Assembly: GCA_050084985.1 (NCBI GenBank)
Contig: JBITNC010000001.1
Location: 93,496,001-93,560,000 of the forward strand
Reading direction: 5' to 3'
DNA: 64,000 bases
Source of the DNA: Nageia nagi
Lineage: Eukaryota; Pinophyta
Numbering within the stretch: position 1 is the first letter of the stretch; every line of letters starts with the position of its first letter. Below the pieces are notes generated by a model, which was given only the letters and a program-made list of their open reading frames with translations, made no database searches and was not told the origin of the DNA. A program made the translations under genes and the position numbers. Positions 12,801-23,716 of this stretch are shown piece by piece.

Positions 12801-13860
12801 TGGTATTGGTCCAATACTTGGATTTATTGGCTCAATTAATAGCCCTACCTCCATAAGTTTGTCAAGGTTTTGATGGGCCAAGAGCCACCAAAAATATGAA
12901 GAGTATATGAAATATAATTTTTCAATTTTGAAAAGATATATCTTTATCTCATTCAAAATAAATGCTGGGAAGTCATAGTAGACATGTGCCTCTATGATAT
13001 TGTAAGCCATATGCACCATGGCTTCATCTTCTTCTATTTGGATTTTCTTCCCCAAAATGACTTCCACTATCTATAACACCTCTCTATCCCTCTTGTTTTC
13101 AAATAGAGCAATGTCATAGCTTGGATAGAGCTATGTGGTTTTGTTTCCTTAATATCTCTCATAACTCTAGTTTATCATTTCATCTTCATTACTATAGAAA
13201 TCATTCTTCAATCTTTTTAAATCAATCTATTTCTTCACATGGAAAGTCCAATCAATTAGGATAGTAAATGCTTAAAGAATAGAATCAGGGGAGTAATCTA
13301 GTATTACTTCAAATTTTGGCTTTAACTCTTCTCCCTGATCTTGGTCCTTGAACATTCCTATCTGATAACCTTGTTGGTTATGACTATGTGCCACTAAATA
13401 CAATAGCTCAAAGCAAGTGAATGATTCATAGGGCACATAATAAGCTAGGCCCTAGTCAATCATAACTTATCTCTTTGACTATGCTAATGATTTATTTTTT
13501 CTAGCAACTTTAAGACTTATATATTGCAAAAGGATGCAATTGGGGTAAGCCCTCCATGTATCAATGTGGTTCATCACCTCCATCTCAATCCAATTCACCC
13601 TTGGAGCATTCTCAAGGTATGCCTCTTGCATGGCTATCAAGTTGGCATCCACTTGCTCTATTTTGATTAGAGTTGATAATTTGGAAGTTGTCATGGTCTC
13701 AACACTATTTTTAGAACCTCTAATTTGCATTTGAGAATCATAATCCACAGTCTGTAAGGTGTTGCAATTTTGTATCTCCTTACTCAACTCAGCTCTACAA
13801 ACTATAAGCTCTAGTCACTCTAGAAATTATTATGCTCAAAAATGGCTAAGTGTTGAGTCA
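9853..13860 (-). pseudogene. Ty3-A ORF3 downstream of integrase, coiled-coil protein of unknown function
   Basis: After the integrase the minus strand carries about 4 kb of protein-like sequence, broken by stops. Open blocks lie at 13479-13787, 12717-13067, 12267-12536 and 11305-11520, and the frame texture continues between them. Residues recall no family I can name. The middle part has aromatic-rich blocks (FIYSSYFWWLLAHQNLDKL near 12870, APWMYDPSKEMINI near 12350). About 11640-11900 is Lys/Glu/Pro-rich and 11305-11520 has an Asp/Met run. About 10450-11030 reads as a long coiled coil, with EINIDKLNKKIDQYKKDYSL and later heptads rich in Leu, Ile and Lys. Position matches the extra or env-like reading frames of some plant Ty3 elements, but no signal peptide or membrane segment is evident. 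It is in the same sense as pol. Confidence 0.6.
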
Positions 13861-14229
13861 AAAGGTATGTGGGATGTTTTATTCATCCAAGGTTTGTGAG
13901 ACTTCAATTAATGTTAATTAATGCTTAGGGTGTTGAGATCCATGCATCATATGAATTGGGCTACCATAAGCTGGATGAGTAGGCATGGAGCATGCCAAAT
14001 TAAAATTAGGGTACCCATATGATGTTTTGAGAAATTCAAGAAAATATTTCCTTAAATGATACCCTATTCAATTGATACCTTAGTAGCTCATAGACATTAA
14101 CTCTAGATCATGTCGAATTAATGTTGAACATTAATGGTTACCTATTTTCTTAGGATTTATGTCTAGAGATGTACAAGCCTTAAAAACACATTTTTTTTGA
14201 AATTATGTACACTATAAAGTCTCTGGTGG
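13861..14229. other. spacer between integrase and ORF3
   Basis: No continuous protein-like frame is seen on either strand. AT-rich, with attaatgttaattaatgctta direct repetition near 13905-13925. Confidence 0.5.
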
Positions 14230-15330
14230 GTGTTACAAGATCAACCTATCACCCAATAATGATTTAAATACATCCCATTAATAGGAATAGATAATTATTG
14301 GGAATTAGTGATGTCTTATAACCTAAACACATTACTTTGCATGGCTTGAGTGATGATATAAGGTGTGCTCCAAAGAGAGTTAAAGTTTTGATGTCCTTCA
14401 AGCTTTTCTCTCTCTTCATCCCACTTGAGGATAATATCACCTAGTTCAAACTTCACCTAGGAAGATATTTTCTTATCAAACCATTTCTAAATGATGTGTT
14501 GGTGATGCTAAAATGACTCATATGCTTTGTTTTGGTCTTCCTCCAATTTCAAGAGCTTATTATATCTTGATTATAGTGGCGCAAAGTCATGGTCCTTCAT
14601 GTCTTGCAATATTTTTAATGTTGATAACTCAATGTGTATTGGAAACATAATCTTTTACCATATAATATTACATATGTGGATGTTTTGATTGCTGATTTAA
14701 TACTAATTTTATTTGCCCATAATGCAAAGTCTAGTTGTATATACCACTGTCTAAGATTCCCTTCAATTATTCTTTTAATGATCTAGATTAGGTTCTTATT
14801 AGTTGATTTAGCTAACCCATTACCTTATGGATAATAATTTGAAGAGAATAACTAGTATATCCCATATTTAACAACAAAGTTTGAAAAACCACCTCCAATA
14901 AGTATTGGTCCATTATCTGAGACCATAGTCTATGGGATTCCAAAGTGAGTGATTATTCTTTTGATCATTTCTATCATCATTTTTTGATCTAAATTCTTAC
15001 ATGGAATTACTTCTAACCATCTAGTAAAATAGTCTATTGTAGTTAAGATGAACTTATGGCATGCTAAGGAATTTGGGTTTATAACACTAATGAAATCCAT
15101 GCCCTATTGTTGAAAGGGTTCCTCAACTATCATAGGTTTAAAAGGCATAGTAGCTTGTCTTCTTTTTTTCACAAATCTATTACATTTATCACATTCTTGA
15201 GCAATCTTGAATGAATATTGAAATGTGGTTGGCCAATAATATCCAGCTTGGAAAATTTTTGTTGATGTAGTTAGTCCACTATAATGCTCGCTAGGGAATC
15301 CATAATGAAATTCATGCAATATTCTTCAAG
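14230..15330 (-). pseudogene. Ty3-A integrase
   Basis: The H2C2-type N-terminal zinc domain is at 15104-15319: H near its start, then GYYWPTTF, then CDKCNRF. It is followed by VEEPFQQ and a core with the D of TIDYFTRW (first catalytic Asp), the D of VSDNGP (second), and LAKSTNKNL where the third catalytic Glu is replaced by Lys. Downstream (about 14300-14600) are degenerate C-terminal parts. Stops occur after FQQ, at several core tryptophan codons, and later. In a live element this enzyme inserts the cDNA. The Glu-to-Lys change alone would abolish strand transfer. Confidence 0.9.
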
Positions 15331-15429
15331 ATTCATCATGAGTCATACATCTTAAGAGGGTTTGATGAAATTTCTTTCTATATAGATGGTCATATATCAT
15401 CACAAAATTCAAGGCATGCATCTTGAATA

Positions 15430-16934
15430 TTCTCTAGAATCTATTCAAATATTAGGATATTTACCAATTTGAAAATAAAAAATAACTTGCTTAATCCAAT
15501 CACTTTCTTCATTTAGTTGCTACTCATCCTCCATAATAGCAATCATATGTTAAGCTTTAGCTATATTTTCACATAGAGCCCTACCTCTAATAAACTTGAT
15601 TTCATTAGTTTCTATATCATATTCCATTATTTTAGTAATCCAACCAACCTTTCCTTCATCTAAGTCTCCTTGTATAATATAATTTTTTACATCTAGATGG
15701 ATAGTAAATACAAGGATTTTGTTGTGGGAGACATAATACTTAAATTTTTAAAGTCCTTTCATCATGGAAAACACTTTATTTTCAATAAATGAGTAGCTTT
15801 TTTGATGTTTATGTAGTGTTTGGCTATGAAAGGCAATCAGATGTTCTTCTTTATTATCATCTTTCTATGCTAGAATTGCAGCAATGCTTCCTTCTACTCC
15901 ATATGCATACATGATGAAATATTTTGACATATCAAGATTTTTAAGCATAAGAGCTTATGTTATAGCCTTTTTAATTTTTTTAAAGGTTAGTTTTTCTTCA
16001 CTTTACCAAGAGAATATAGCATCTTTCTTTAGCATTGAAGTGATTAGGGATACAATTTTTGAAAAATCATTAATGAATTTTATAACAAAATTTATCTGAC
16101 CAAGGAATGATTGCAAGGCTTTTTTGTTGGAAGGGAGTGGTAATGCTTTAATAGCTTTCACTCTATCTTGATCAATCACTAATCCTTCCTCTCTATATTT
16201 TTCTTAGTTAACCATAAAAATAGATTTTTTTAGATTAATTAAAATGCTAGATTTCATATATTTTTGAAAAACTTGTCTAAGATGTTCTAGATGATCCTTT
16301 CTACTTTTAGAGAATACTATAATATCATGCAAATAGACTAAGATAATTTTATTTTTTAGCTCACCAAATGTATTATCCATGGATCTTTGAAAAGTAGCTC
16401 CCACATTAGAAGGACCAAAAGGAATTCTTTGGAAAGCAAATGTCTCCTATTTGGTTGTAAATGTAGTTTGGTATTGATCTTCATTTTTCATCCAAATCTA
16501 GTTAAAACCTAAGTAGCCATCAATCATTGAAAAAAAAAGATCTAGATATTGTATGCAAGATCTATTCCATAGGTGGGAGAGGATAATTATCTTTAAGAGA
16601 CATTTAATTCAATTTTTTGAAATCAACACATAATCTGATTTCTCCATTTTTCTTTCTAATAGGAACCAAATTTGCAACCCAAGAAAAATGCTTGTTAGGA
16701 AAAATAAATTTTGAATCAAGTAGCTTAATCAATTCTTATTTCATATCTTATTATATTTTTAGGTTGATTGGCCTTTATTTTTGCCTATATGGTTTAGCAT
16801 CTGGTTCAATCTCAATTATGTTGGATGACACTTTTATCATATATCTTGAGATCATCATAAGTCCAAGAAATTACTTTCAAAAACTCATGATAGATTTGAG
16901 ACATAACATATTTTTATTTATTAGATCACTCTAA
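15430..16934 (-). pseudogene. Ty3-A reverse transcriptase and RNase H
   Basis: Minus-strand RT motifs in order: ANLVPIRKKNGEIRLCVDFKKLN (16690-16610), PLPPME, FFSMIDGYLGFN, TFTTK..TFAFQRIPFGPSN..GATFQRSMD (16440-16370), LVYLHDIIVFS at about 16340 (family YxDD reads Y-L-H-D here), and LNLKKSIF-like thumb. The connection LPSNKKALQSFLGQINFVIKFI is at about 16120-16060. RNase H follows with FIMYAYGVEGSIAAILA near 15900 and a C-terminal RGRAL near 15590. At least seven in-frame stops. The H in the catalytic motif indicates loss of activity. Confidence 0.92.
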
Positions 16935-17760
16935 ACCTACATTTATATACTTTTTAGGTTCTATTTTGAGCTCAACATAACTCTCCTTATGGATGGCTAA
17001 GGATTTAGCTTTTTGAACATCTTCTAAATCAAATAATCTTTCAAAAGAGAGTAATCCTTTTGGTATAACATTATTTCTAAGTTGGAAAACATTTAACTCT
17101 TGGAAACATTTAGGTAGTTCTTGAATACTAAAAATGTGAGCTACTACTTCATCTAAGAGAAAGTTCATAATATGCTCATCAAAATCAAATACTTGCCAAA
17201 AATTTGTAGCATTAGGTACTGAAGGCCTACATTGAACTTTGACTCTAAGAGCTCCTTTTTTATAATGAGCAAGATTATAACATGCTCCTTTTCTAGCAAA
17301 TACATCGGTTACTTGGTTGTACCTCTTAGGAATAGAAATAAAATTGATAGCTAAGAATGACTCTAATAAATCCCAAACTCTATTCTTGTAGGTCTTCAGA
17401 TAGTGATGTTTTGCACTAATTTGATTTCTAACTTATTTTATGACCAATTATGAATTACCATGGACAATTAGGCATTTTATGCCTATATTTATCACTTTAG
17501 ATAATCTTAAATAAAGGGATTCATATTTAGGATCATTATTTGTACAAATCCATGTGAATCTAATGGAGAATCTTTTCATATGTCCTTCCAAAGATTTGAA
17601 TACAACTTTAGCTCCACATCCATGCTTACATCTAGATCCATCAAAGTAAATTATCCATATCTCATGATCTTTTTTAGCTATGATCGAGATTGGTTGCACA
17701 TCTTCATATAAATAATAATTATGCATGCCAACATTTGTGACCTGATAATTTAAATCATTT
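16926..17760 (-). pseudogene. Ty3-A archaeal-type RNase H (RVT_3-like), placed before RT
   Basis: The segment 17448-17726 reads WIIYFDGSRCKHGCGAKVVF then CTNNDPKYESLYLRL then CLIVHGNS, matching the RVT_3 pattern FDGS...TNN..E.EAL...V.GDS. The Asp of GDS is Asn here. The frame goes on with a stop, then QISAKHHYLKTYKNRVWDLL, NFISIPKRYNQVTDVFARKG (carrying the fourth catalytic Asp, V-T-D) and an 80-residue tail at 16926-17168 leading into RT. Known Tat-type elements carry such a second RNase H between their own RNase H and integrase. Here it lies between protease and RT, and I see no copy after the RNase H. Function in families that have it is presumed RNA-DNA hybrid cleavage. Confidence 0.85.
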
Positions 17761-17879
17761 GCTAAAAGAACTTTAGTTTTTAGGAGTGACTCTCTATGTG
17801 GATCCCTTTCAAATACATCTACATGTTGGGGGCCATTAAAATAGTTTTATTCTATGATCTTCTTCAGATTAACACTTTT

Positions 17880-18465
17880 GGTGCCCTCATTTAGAATTTT
17901 TACTTATTTTTCTTGGAAGGGAAGTAAAAGATGACTATAGTCTAAAGCTATGTACCCTCCTAATTTAGTAGTGAATTCTCTGAATAGACATATTCCAAAC
18001 AGATGTGGAAGATCAACCATAATGATATCTTGAATAACATAAATGTTATAAAATGCATTTAAAGTTATTGGAACCCCTTTAACACTACCAATAACATCTA
18101 CAAAGGAAGAATTCAATTGTATGACACCATCAATACATTTTGTAATATATAGCTTTATTTTATTTGCAATAGCTTTAGGAATCATAATTATTATAGCTTC
18201 TATATCTATCATACAATTATTTACTACCAACCTTCTAATCTTAAGGATAGATAGAATGGTGGGGGTCTTATACCTATGGGAGTTGGAGGGATTTTATTAT
18301 ATATTACAAAGACAATATTTCCTTCATTTACCCTCTTCTTACTATTTCTTAATTTCAAAGCCTCTTGTAAAAGATCTAATTGACCTAGTATCTTTAATGC
18401 ATCAAACATAGTCATCTTAGAAGGAGTTTTTTTTCTATTCTTCCACAATATTACATAGAGCATAT
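17880..18465 (-). pseudogene. Ty3-A retropepsin-like protease
   Basis: The 17904-18230 frame begins VVNNCMIDIEAIIIMIPKAIA, which aligns with the usual V-x-V-D-T/S-G-A-S-x-x-x-M-P of plant Ty3 proteases. The catalytic D-T/S-G has degenerated to D-I-E. It continues with DVIGSVKGVPITL, VIQDIIMVDLPHLFGICL and KLGGYIALDYSHLLLPF, typical of the protease C-terminal half and linker. The upstream frame 18224-18463 supplies DALKILGQLDLLQEALKLR, a gag-protease linker. The protease would have cut the gag-pol polyprotein. Confidence 0.82.
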
Positions 18466-20140
18466 GGGATAAATTTACTTGATTCTACTTGTTGATGTAT
18501 TCTAAATTGTTGAGTTACCTTTTCTTTATGATAATCTAAAATAAAAGGATACCTCAAATTATCAGGTCTCTCCTTCTTTGAGAATTCTTTTCTAATTGCA
18601 ATGGAATTTATTTGAGTAGGAACATTAGTACCTAGATTTTGAGAAATATTACCTAGATATGTTGGGAATTGATCTTGTTGATTTTAAGGCTAGGCTAAGG
18701 GAGCCTTAGCCTTCTTAGGTTTAGGTAATACTAGAATAGATGGTTGATTTTACTAAGTAACTAGGGTTGTTGTGGAGCTGTTGAAGAAGAAGCTCTAGTT
18801 TGAACACAATTCACTTATTCTCCAGCATATCCTAAAAGCTAGACATTTACCATGGTGAGATCAATAGCAAGATCTGATGTAGGTTCCACCATTTGGTTTG
18901 AATGCAATACCAAAGATTGATGTTGATAAATTGAACATGAGTTTGGAAAATAAGGAGCTAAACATGGGGAACACTATTTTGTAATGCCTAAAGAAACACT
19001 TTTTATAGAACTTATCATAACAACATTTTCAATTATTTTTGGAGCACTTGATTATTCTGGCTAGTTTGTCTTAGGATGGAATCTAGGTTAATACTAATTA
19101 TCATATCTTTTATAATTAAAAATTAAATTTTTCTTTTCTTATAGAGTGAGCTTATTATTAAGGTTCCCGATAGTTATCTCCAATTTTTTTATTCTTTCTT
19201 CTTCTTGAGATTTGGGATTAGTATTAGCACTAGTGGATGTAAGAGCAAGTAATGTTGGTATCTATTAAATAATAGGCTTGGGAGGATGTGGTAAGGTTAA
19301 AACTATAGAATGAGCAATTTGAAGGACTTATTTAAGAGGTAAATTAGAAAATAATGGCATAATAGTTCTAGGCTACATCTTTCCATAGGATACCAAGGTA
19401 TGCTTAGAATTTTTTGCTATCTGGTAAACATCTAGAAAGGTATCTCCTAACATAACAATGAGTATGTTAAGGTCTAAGAGAAAGGCCTTCCTATAATATA
19501 CCAGAGCTTTTACACTTGTTGGTCTAATCTTTACTAGAATAGACTTCCATGTTCTCTCAAATCTAATATTGAAATCATCAATGAACTCATGAGGATGTCT
19601 TTTGATACACACTATAAGGTTAAAGAATGTACTATCATCACCATTCATAGCAAATATTTTAATTAAATCTTGACATAACTCTCCTCATGACTTTATAGAT
19701 TGAGGTGTGAGAGTTCTAAACCATTTAGCTACTTTTCCTTCAAAAAAATGTGATAATAACCTAATCATCACAATTTTATCAATGATAGCAAATCTTGAAG
19801 CCAATAAAAATACATATTAACAATGTTCATATGATGTTTTACTAGACCCATCATACTTAGAAAAAATTTTGAATGCTACATGAGGTATAGCAAGGGAGTT
19901 AGTAGAAATGACCAAAGGGTAACCGTTATTCCAAACATGAAAATCTATTGGTTGAGCATGCTTGGCATTTTAGTAGCAAGTGAAGGAGTTTTTAGGATTG
20001 AATCAAATATATTTGATAGTGAGATTGCCCTTAAGGGAACTACAGGGGATACAACCCAAGAAATTTTTTACCTAGTCCTTTTGTGAGGAATTGATAGCTC
20101 TTGGAACCTTATATAAGGGAATTTCTGGTACTACTTCTAG
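18466..20140 (-). pseudogene. Ty3-A gag
   Basis: Minus-strand segments match the plant retrotransposon gag core. Around 19860-19650 are KIFSKYDGSSKTSYEHC then LLSHFFEGKVAKWFRTL (the G-x-A-x-x-W-F/Y motif). The 19373-19648 frame has HPHEFIDDFNIRFERTWKSI and RPTSVKALVYYRKAF. A convincing CCHC knuckle was not found in 18470-19370, which reads as low-complexity linker. Stops separate the segments. Gag would have formed the capsid of the virus-like particle. Confidence 0.82.
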
Positions 20141-20302
20141 TAAGTCTACATTCTAGAGGTGCTAGGGTTTGAAACATTTACTAGTTAATAGTAGAGTCAC
20201 CAATAAGGTTAAAATAACATTATAATATTTGAAAAATCTAACTGATAGCCCACTAGAAATAGCTATCTAGCCTATTTACATTATAAAATATGTAATTTTA
20301 GT

Positions 20303-20326
20303 TTGTGTCCCATCAAGTGTGCCAAA
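20303..20326 (-). promoter_or_regulatory. Ty3-A primer-binding-site candidate
   Basis: On the minus strand, 16 bases inside the 5' LTR, the sequence TTTTTGGCACAC..TGATGGGAC recalls the TGGCACGCC..GTGGGAC stretch that follows 5' LTRs of several plant Tat-type elements. The tRNA is not assigned. Confidence 0.5.
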
Positions 20327-21391
20327 AATGGAAGTTTCTACTATTGATCAATATAATGTAAACTCAAAGGATTTATTCTAGTCAAGTTCTCCATTACCCA
20401 TAATAGTAGGTTCCTTTAAAGAGCAAAAGGTGGTGGGTATGTGCTTGTGTTGATTTTTTACTTAATCTTTGGGTTATATGTCGACTCCTTTCTATTATAA
20501 AGGTTAAAAGTAACATTAAAGAGATAAAATGTATAGAGTTATAGGAAAGAGATTAACAAATTGAACTGAAACTAAAGCAAAAACTTCATAGCCCAGGCAT
20601 TACAACATAGGTAGCAATCCATAACCAATATTAAGAATAGCAAGCTACCTTACCATTGGGTCTTCCAATCATAATACATAGCCACAACTTAAGATGTCAT
20701 CTCATACACAACATTTATAAAAGCAATAAATAGCCACTTGTTGCAAAAGGGCAAATCATTATCTATTTGCCTTATCATATATGAAAATATCTTACAAACC
20801 TAGGTAAATTTGCTAGAATGTTTGACCTCTTTGATTTCTAATAGTTCACAATTTATACATTTACATACCCTAGTAGGTTGTTATCTATCATTAATATACA
20901 TAATTACTCATCTTGATTGAAATAAGTGAAGAAAATTATTTACAACAAATATTACAACTTTGTTATATTACACAGTGAATAAGTACCAACAATATGACTA
21001 TTTGGGAATTTGAATTTTTTGAACAATCATATTTATTGAGCCGTAATCCTTCTAACATGTCATTGACTACTCCTATAGTTGATTGAAGATGGTACTATAA
21101 TTGATTGAAAAAGTACTCATCTATAGTTTGATAGGTATAATCTAGCATTGTGTTCTATCGGTAGCTATCTATTTTTTGCAACCATTGATGATCCATACTA
21201 TAGTTTTAAATGAAAAGAGTAATGGAGGGTTGTGAATTGAATTGAATTTGACACATTAACAAGGCCCCAAGGTTCAAACACTTAAGATTAAGTGGACCTA
21301 GGTGTTACTTCTTATCCATTACTTTTACCTTAGTTTGGTAGGTCTTATTTCTTTTCTTTGGGTTCTATTAATGATCTAGCTATTCTTATTA

Positions 21392-21990
21392 CCCATTGAT
21401 TTTATCCAAAAGTTCTAACATCATCACTCAAAATTGGTAGGCTCTATTGGATATATTTATGAATAATCACTTGCCATTACTTGTTTTGGGACCTGTTGAT
21501 TTTAGCCAAAAGTTCTAACATCATCGCTTGATTGATGGGCTCTATTTGATATCTTCATGAATCATCACCCACCATTATTTATTTTGGGACCTACTAATTT
21601 TAGCCAAAAGTTTTGACATCATTTCTCAAAATTAATGGGCTCTATTTGGGATCTCCATGAATCATCACTTACCATTACTTGTTCTAGGACCCATTGATTT
21701 TAGCCAAAATTTCTAACATCATTGCTCAAAATTGGTGGGCTCTATTTGGGATCTTCATAAGTCATCACCCACCATTACTTATTTCAAGACCTACTAATTT
21801 TAGACAAAAGTTTTGACATCATCACTCAAAATTGATGGGCTCTATTTGGGATCTTCATGAATCATCACCCACCATTACTTATTCGAGGACTCATTGATTT
21901 TAGCCAAAAGTTCTAACATCATCACTCAAAATTAGTGGGCTTTATTTAGGATCTTCATGAATCATCACCTACCATTACTTGGACATAACT
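21392..21990. repeat. 100-bp tandem repeats inside 5' LTR, 6 units
   Basis: Unit starts (attgattttagccaaaag type) lie at about 21396, 21496, 21595, 21697, 21795 and 21895. Sequence is as in the partner LTR. Confidence 0.9.
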
Positions 21991-22225
21991 TGAACTTAAA
22001 TTTACAAAAACTCTTAGACCATGTATTTACAAGAACTCCCAAACACTATATTTACAAGAACTCTTGAATACTTTATTTACAAAAACTCCCAAACTATGTA
22101 TTTATAAGAACTTCCAAACACTATATTTTCAAGAACTCTTGGACACTATATTTACAAAAAATCTCAGACATTGTATTTACAACAACTCTCAAACACTATA
22201 TTTACAAAAACTCTTAGACATTTCC
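21991..22225. repeat. 25-bp tandem repeats inside 5' LTR
   Basis: About nine units of the aaacactatatttacaagaactc type. Confidence 0.85.
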
Positions 22226-22569
22226 TTAGAATTTTCTCTTCCTATACATAATTCTTTTATAGATATAGTTCCCACCCCATTTGACTATTAATACAACTTA
22301 AGGTTAATCCCTAGGAATTATTACAACATCCAATCAACTTTAACTAGAAATTTACAAGGAGAAATATCAAATACAAGGACCCATACATACAATAGCCAAA
22401 TTATATATACAATAGCTGGATCTTAAAAACACCTAGAATTCTTTAGACTTAGGGCTAATAGAAGACACAAATTTGATTTTAAAATGAAGAGAGTTTAAAT
22501 AGAAAGAATTTTTTGAAAATAATGATAGTTTGTTACCCCAACCTAGAGTGCAATTCTAAAAGAATATAA

Positions 22570-22574
22570 TTCAT
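22570..22574. repeat. Ty3-A target-site duplication, right (TTCAT)
   Basis: Matches 7718-7722. Confidence 0.65.
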
Positions 22575-23716
22575 AATTTGGTGATCCTATTGGTGGCCCT
22601 ATATGACATGGTAGAGGCATGGAAGAATTTAGTGTTATGATCTCCTTCTTTTAGCCACTGTACCCTTGATTTTTGCTTCCAAAAGATTTCTTCCTACAAA
22701 TAGATTTCAATAAACTTTTGGAATAGTTGTTCTTTCCCCAAGAGAGGTATATCTTGTTCATGTTGGATTCTATCTTCCACTAGCTATAGCTCTACTTAAA
22801 GCATGCTTTGATGTCCATAAATGTTAGCAAAGGAGAATTTGTTCCATTATTTCATATTTTCCCTTAGCTTTTATAGTTTGTAGAATAATTTAAACATAAG
22901 TGTGTCATAAACATGCCTGTCCTCCTTCCACCATCTTTCCACTAATTCTATGAATTATTCATGTTGTAGCCACATCCATTCTAAGTAGAAGGGGAGCCTC
23001 ACTTCTTATGTTGTAGCTCAACTATGATGGTGATAGGCATATGATTTGATCCTCCTCTAAGTAATACATTGTATTGGATGAGAAGACCTTGTTATGACCA
23101 TTAATTGGTAAAAAGAAATTTGTCTAGTCTTTTTAGGACTTTGTATTCCTTATATCATTTATTGGACCATGTGAAGCCTTATTTCTTGCAAAAGGGCTCA
23201 AACTACTGATTGTTAGAAATGATGTTTCTAAGTTCCTCATCATAACTTTTTAATTTTTATGTACATCCTTGTTTTTTAGTGAGGTTGCATATAGCATTGA
23301 AGTCTCCTTTGATGATGCTTGGGTGATCATCTTTAATGCAAACCAAATAGAAATTTATGTCCAACATTTAATCTTTTTGCTAGATTATTGAGGGGTGTAG
23401 ATGTTTACTAGGCTAAAATGGAAGCTAATGGACAAACTTAGATAGCCATCCAGGATTCAAAGGCTCTATCTAAAGTATAGTCAAGTATGGATTTATCCTA
23501 AATAATAGCCTACCCTCTAGATTGGCCAATTGAATCTCTAGTGAGGGTTGAGCTCCTAGGCCAAAATTTCCTTTCAAATCTATCAATTTCAAAGGTTAAA
23601 GATTTAGTTTCTTGAATGAGCAACATAGCATGTTTTTCAAATTGTATAAGTGATCTTATCATTCCTAATTTTTTGGGGGAATGGAGGTCCTAAGTGTTCC
23701 ATGATTGTATAATCAT
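22575..23716 (-). pseudogene. LINE ORF2 endonuclease and N-terminal RT linker
   Basis: ORF2 probably starts with the ATG at 23714-23716: MIIQSWNTQDLHSPKK, followed by LLIQETKS (the Q-E-T-K active-site region of APE-type endonucleases). Much of the middle is frameshifted and full of stops. Near 22680-22600 the frame reads KSRVQWLKEGDHNTKFFHAS, the highly conserved linker between endonuclease and RT, ending ATNRITKL and then a stop at the Ty3-A junction. The RT continues at 7722. The endonuclease would nick the target DNA. Confidence 0.88.

Larger units (their letters stand above)
7723..22569 (-). mobile_element. Ty3-A: Ty3/gypsy element with extra RNase H and ORF3
   Basis: A 14.85-kb LTR retrotransposon on the minus strand, with a 5' LTR at 20343-22569 and a 3' LTR at 7723-9852. 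Internal order on the minus strand: PBS-like site, gag, protease, archaeal-type RNase H (RVT_3-like), RT, RNase H, integrase, then about 4 kb holding a third reading frame. The RVT_3-type domain, great length and 3' extra frame recall the Tat/Ogre branch of plant Ty3 elements, but the domain order differs. All genes contain stops or frameshifts, and the integrase and protease have lost catalytic residues, so this copy is dead. It is inserted in LINE ORF2 with a probable 5-bp TSD. Confidence 0.92.
20343..22569 (-). repeat. Ty3-A 5' LTR
   Basis: Partner of 7723-9852, about 2.23 kb. It ends at the TTCAT flank at 22570. Six 100-bp units lie at 21392-21990 and the 25-bp array at 21991-22225. Confidence 0.9.

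Noticed and set aside
16617-16934. 105-codon plus-strand frame
   Set aside because: Antisense of the Ty3-A RT, which has clear motifs on the other strand.
22064-22291. 75-codon plus-strand frame, also the 86-codon frame at 9237-9497
   Set aside because: Both are by-products of the 25-bp tandem repeats inside the Ty3-A LTRs.
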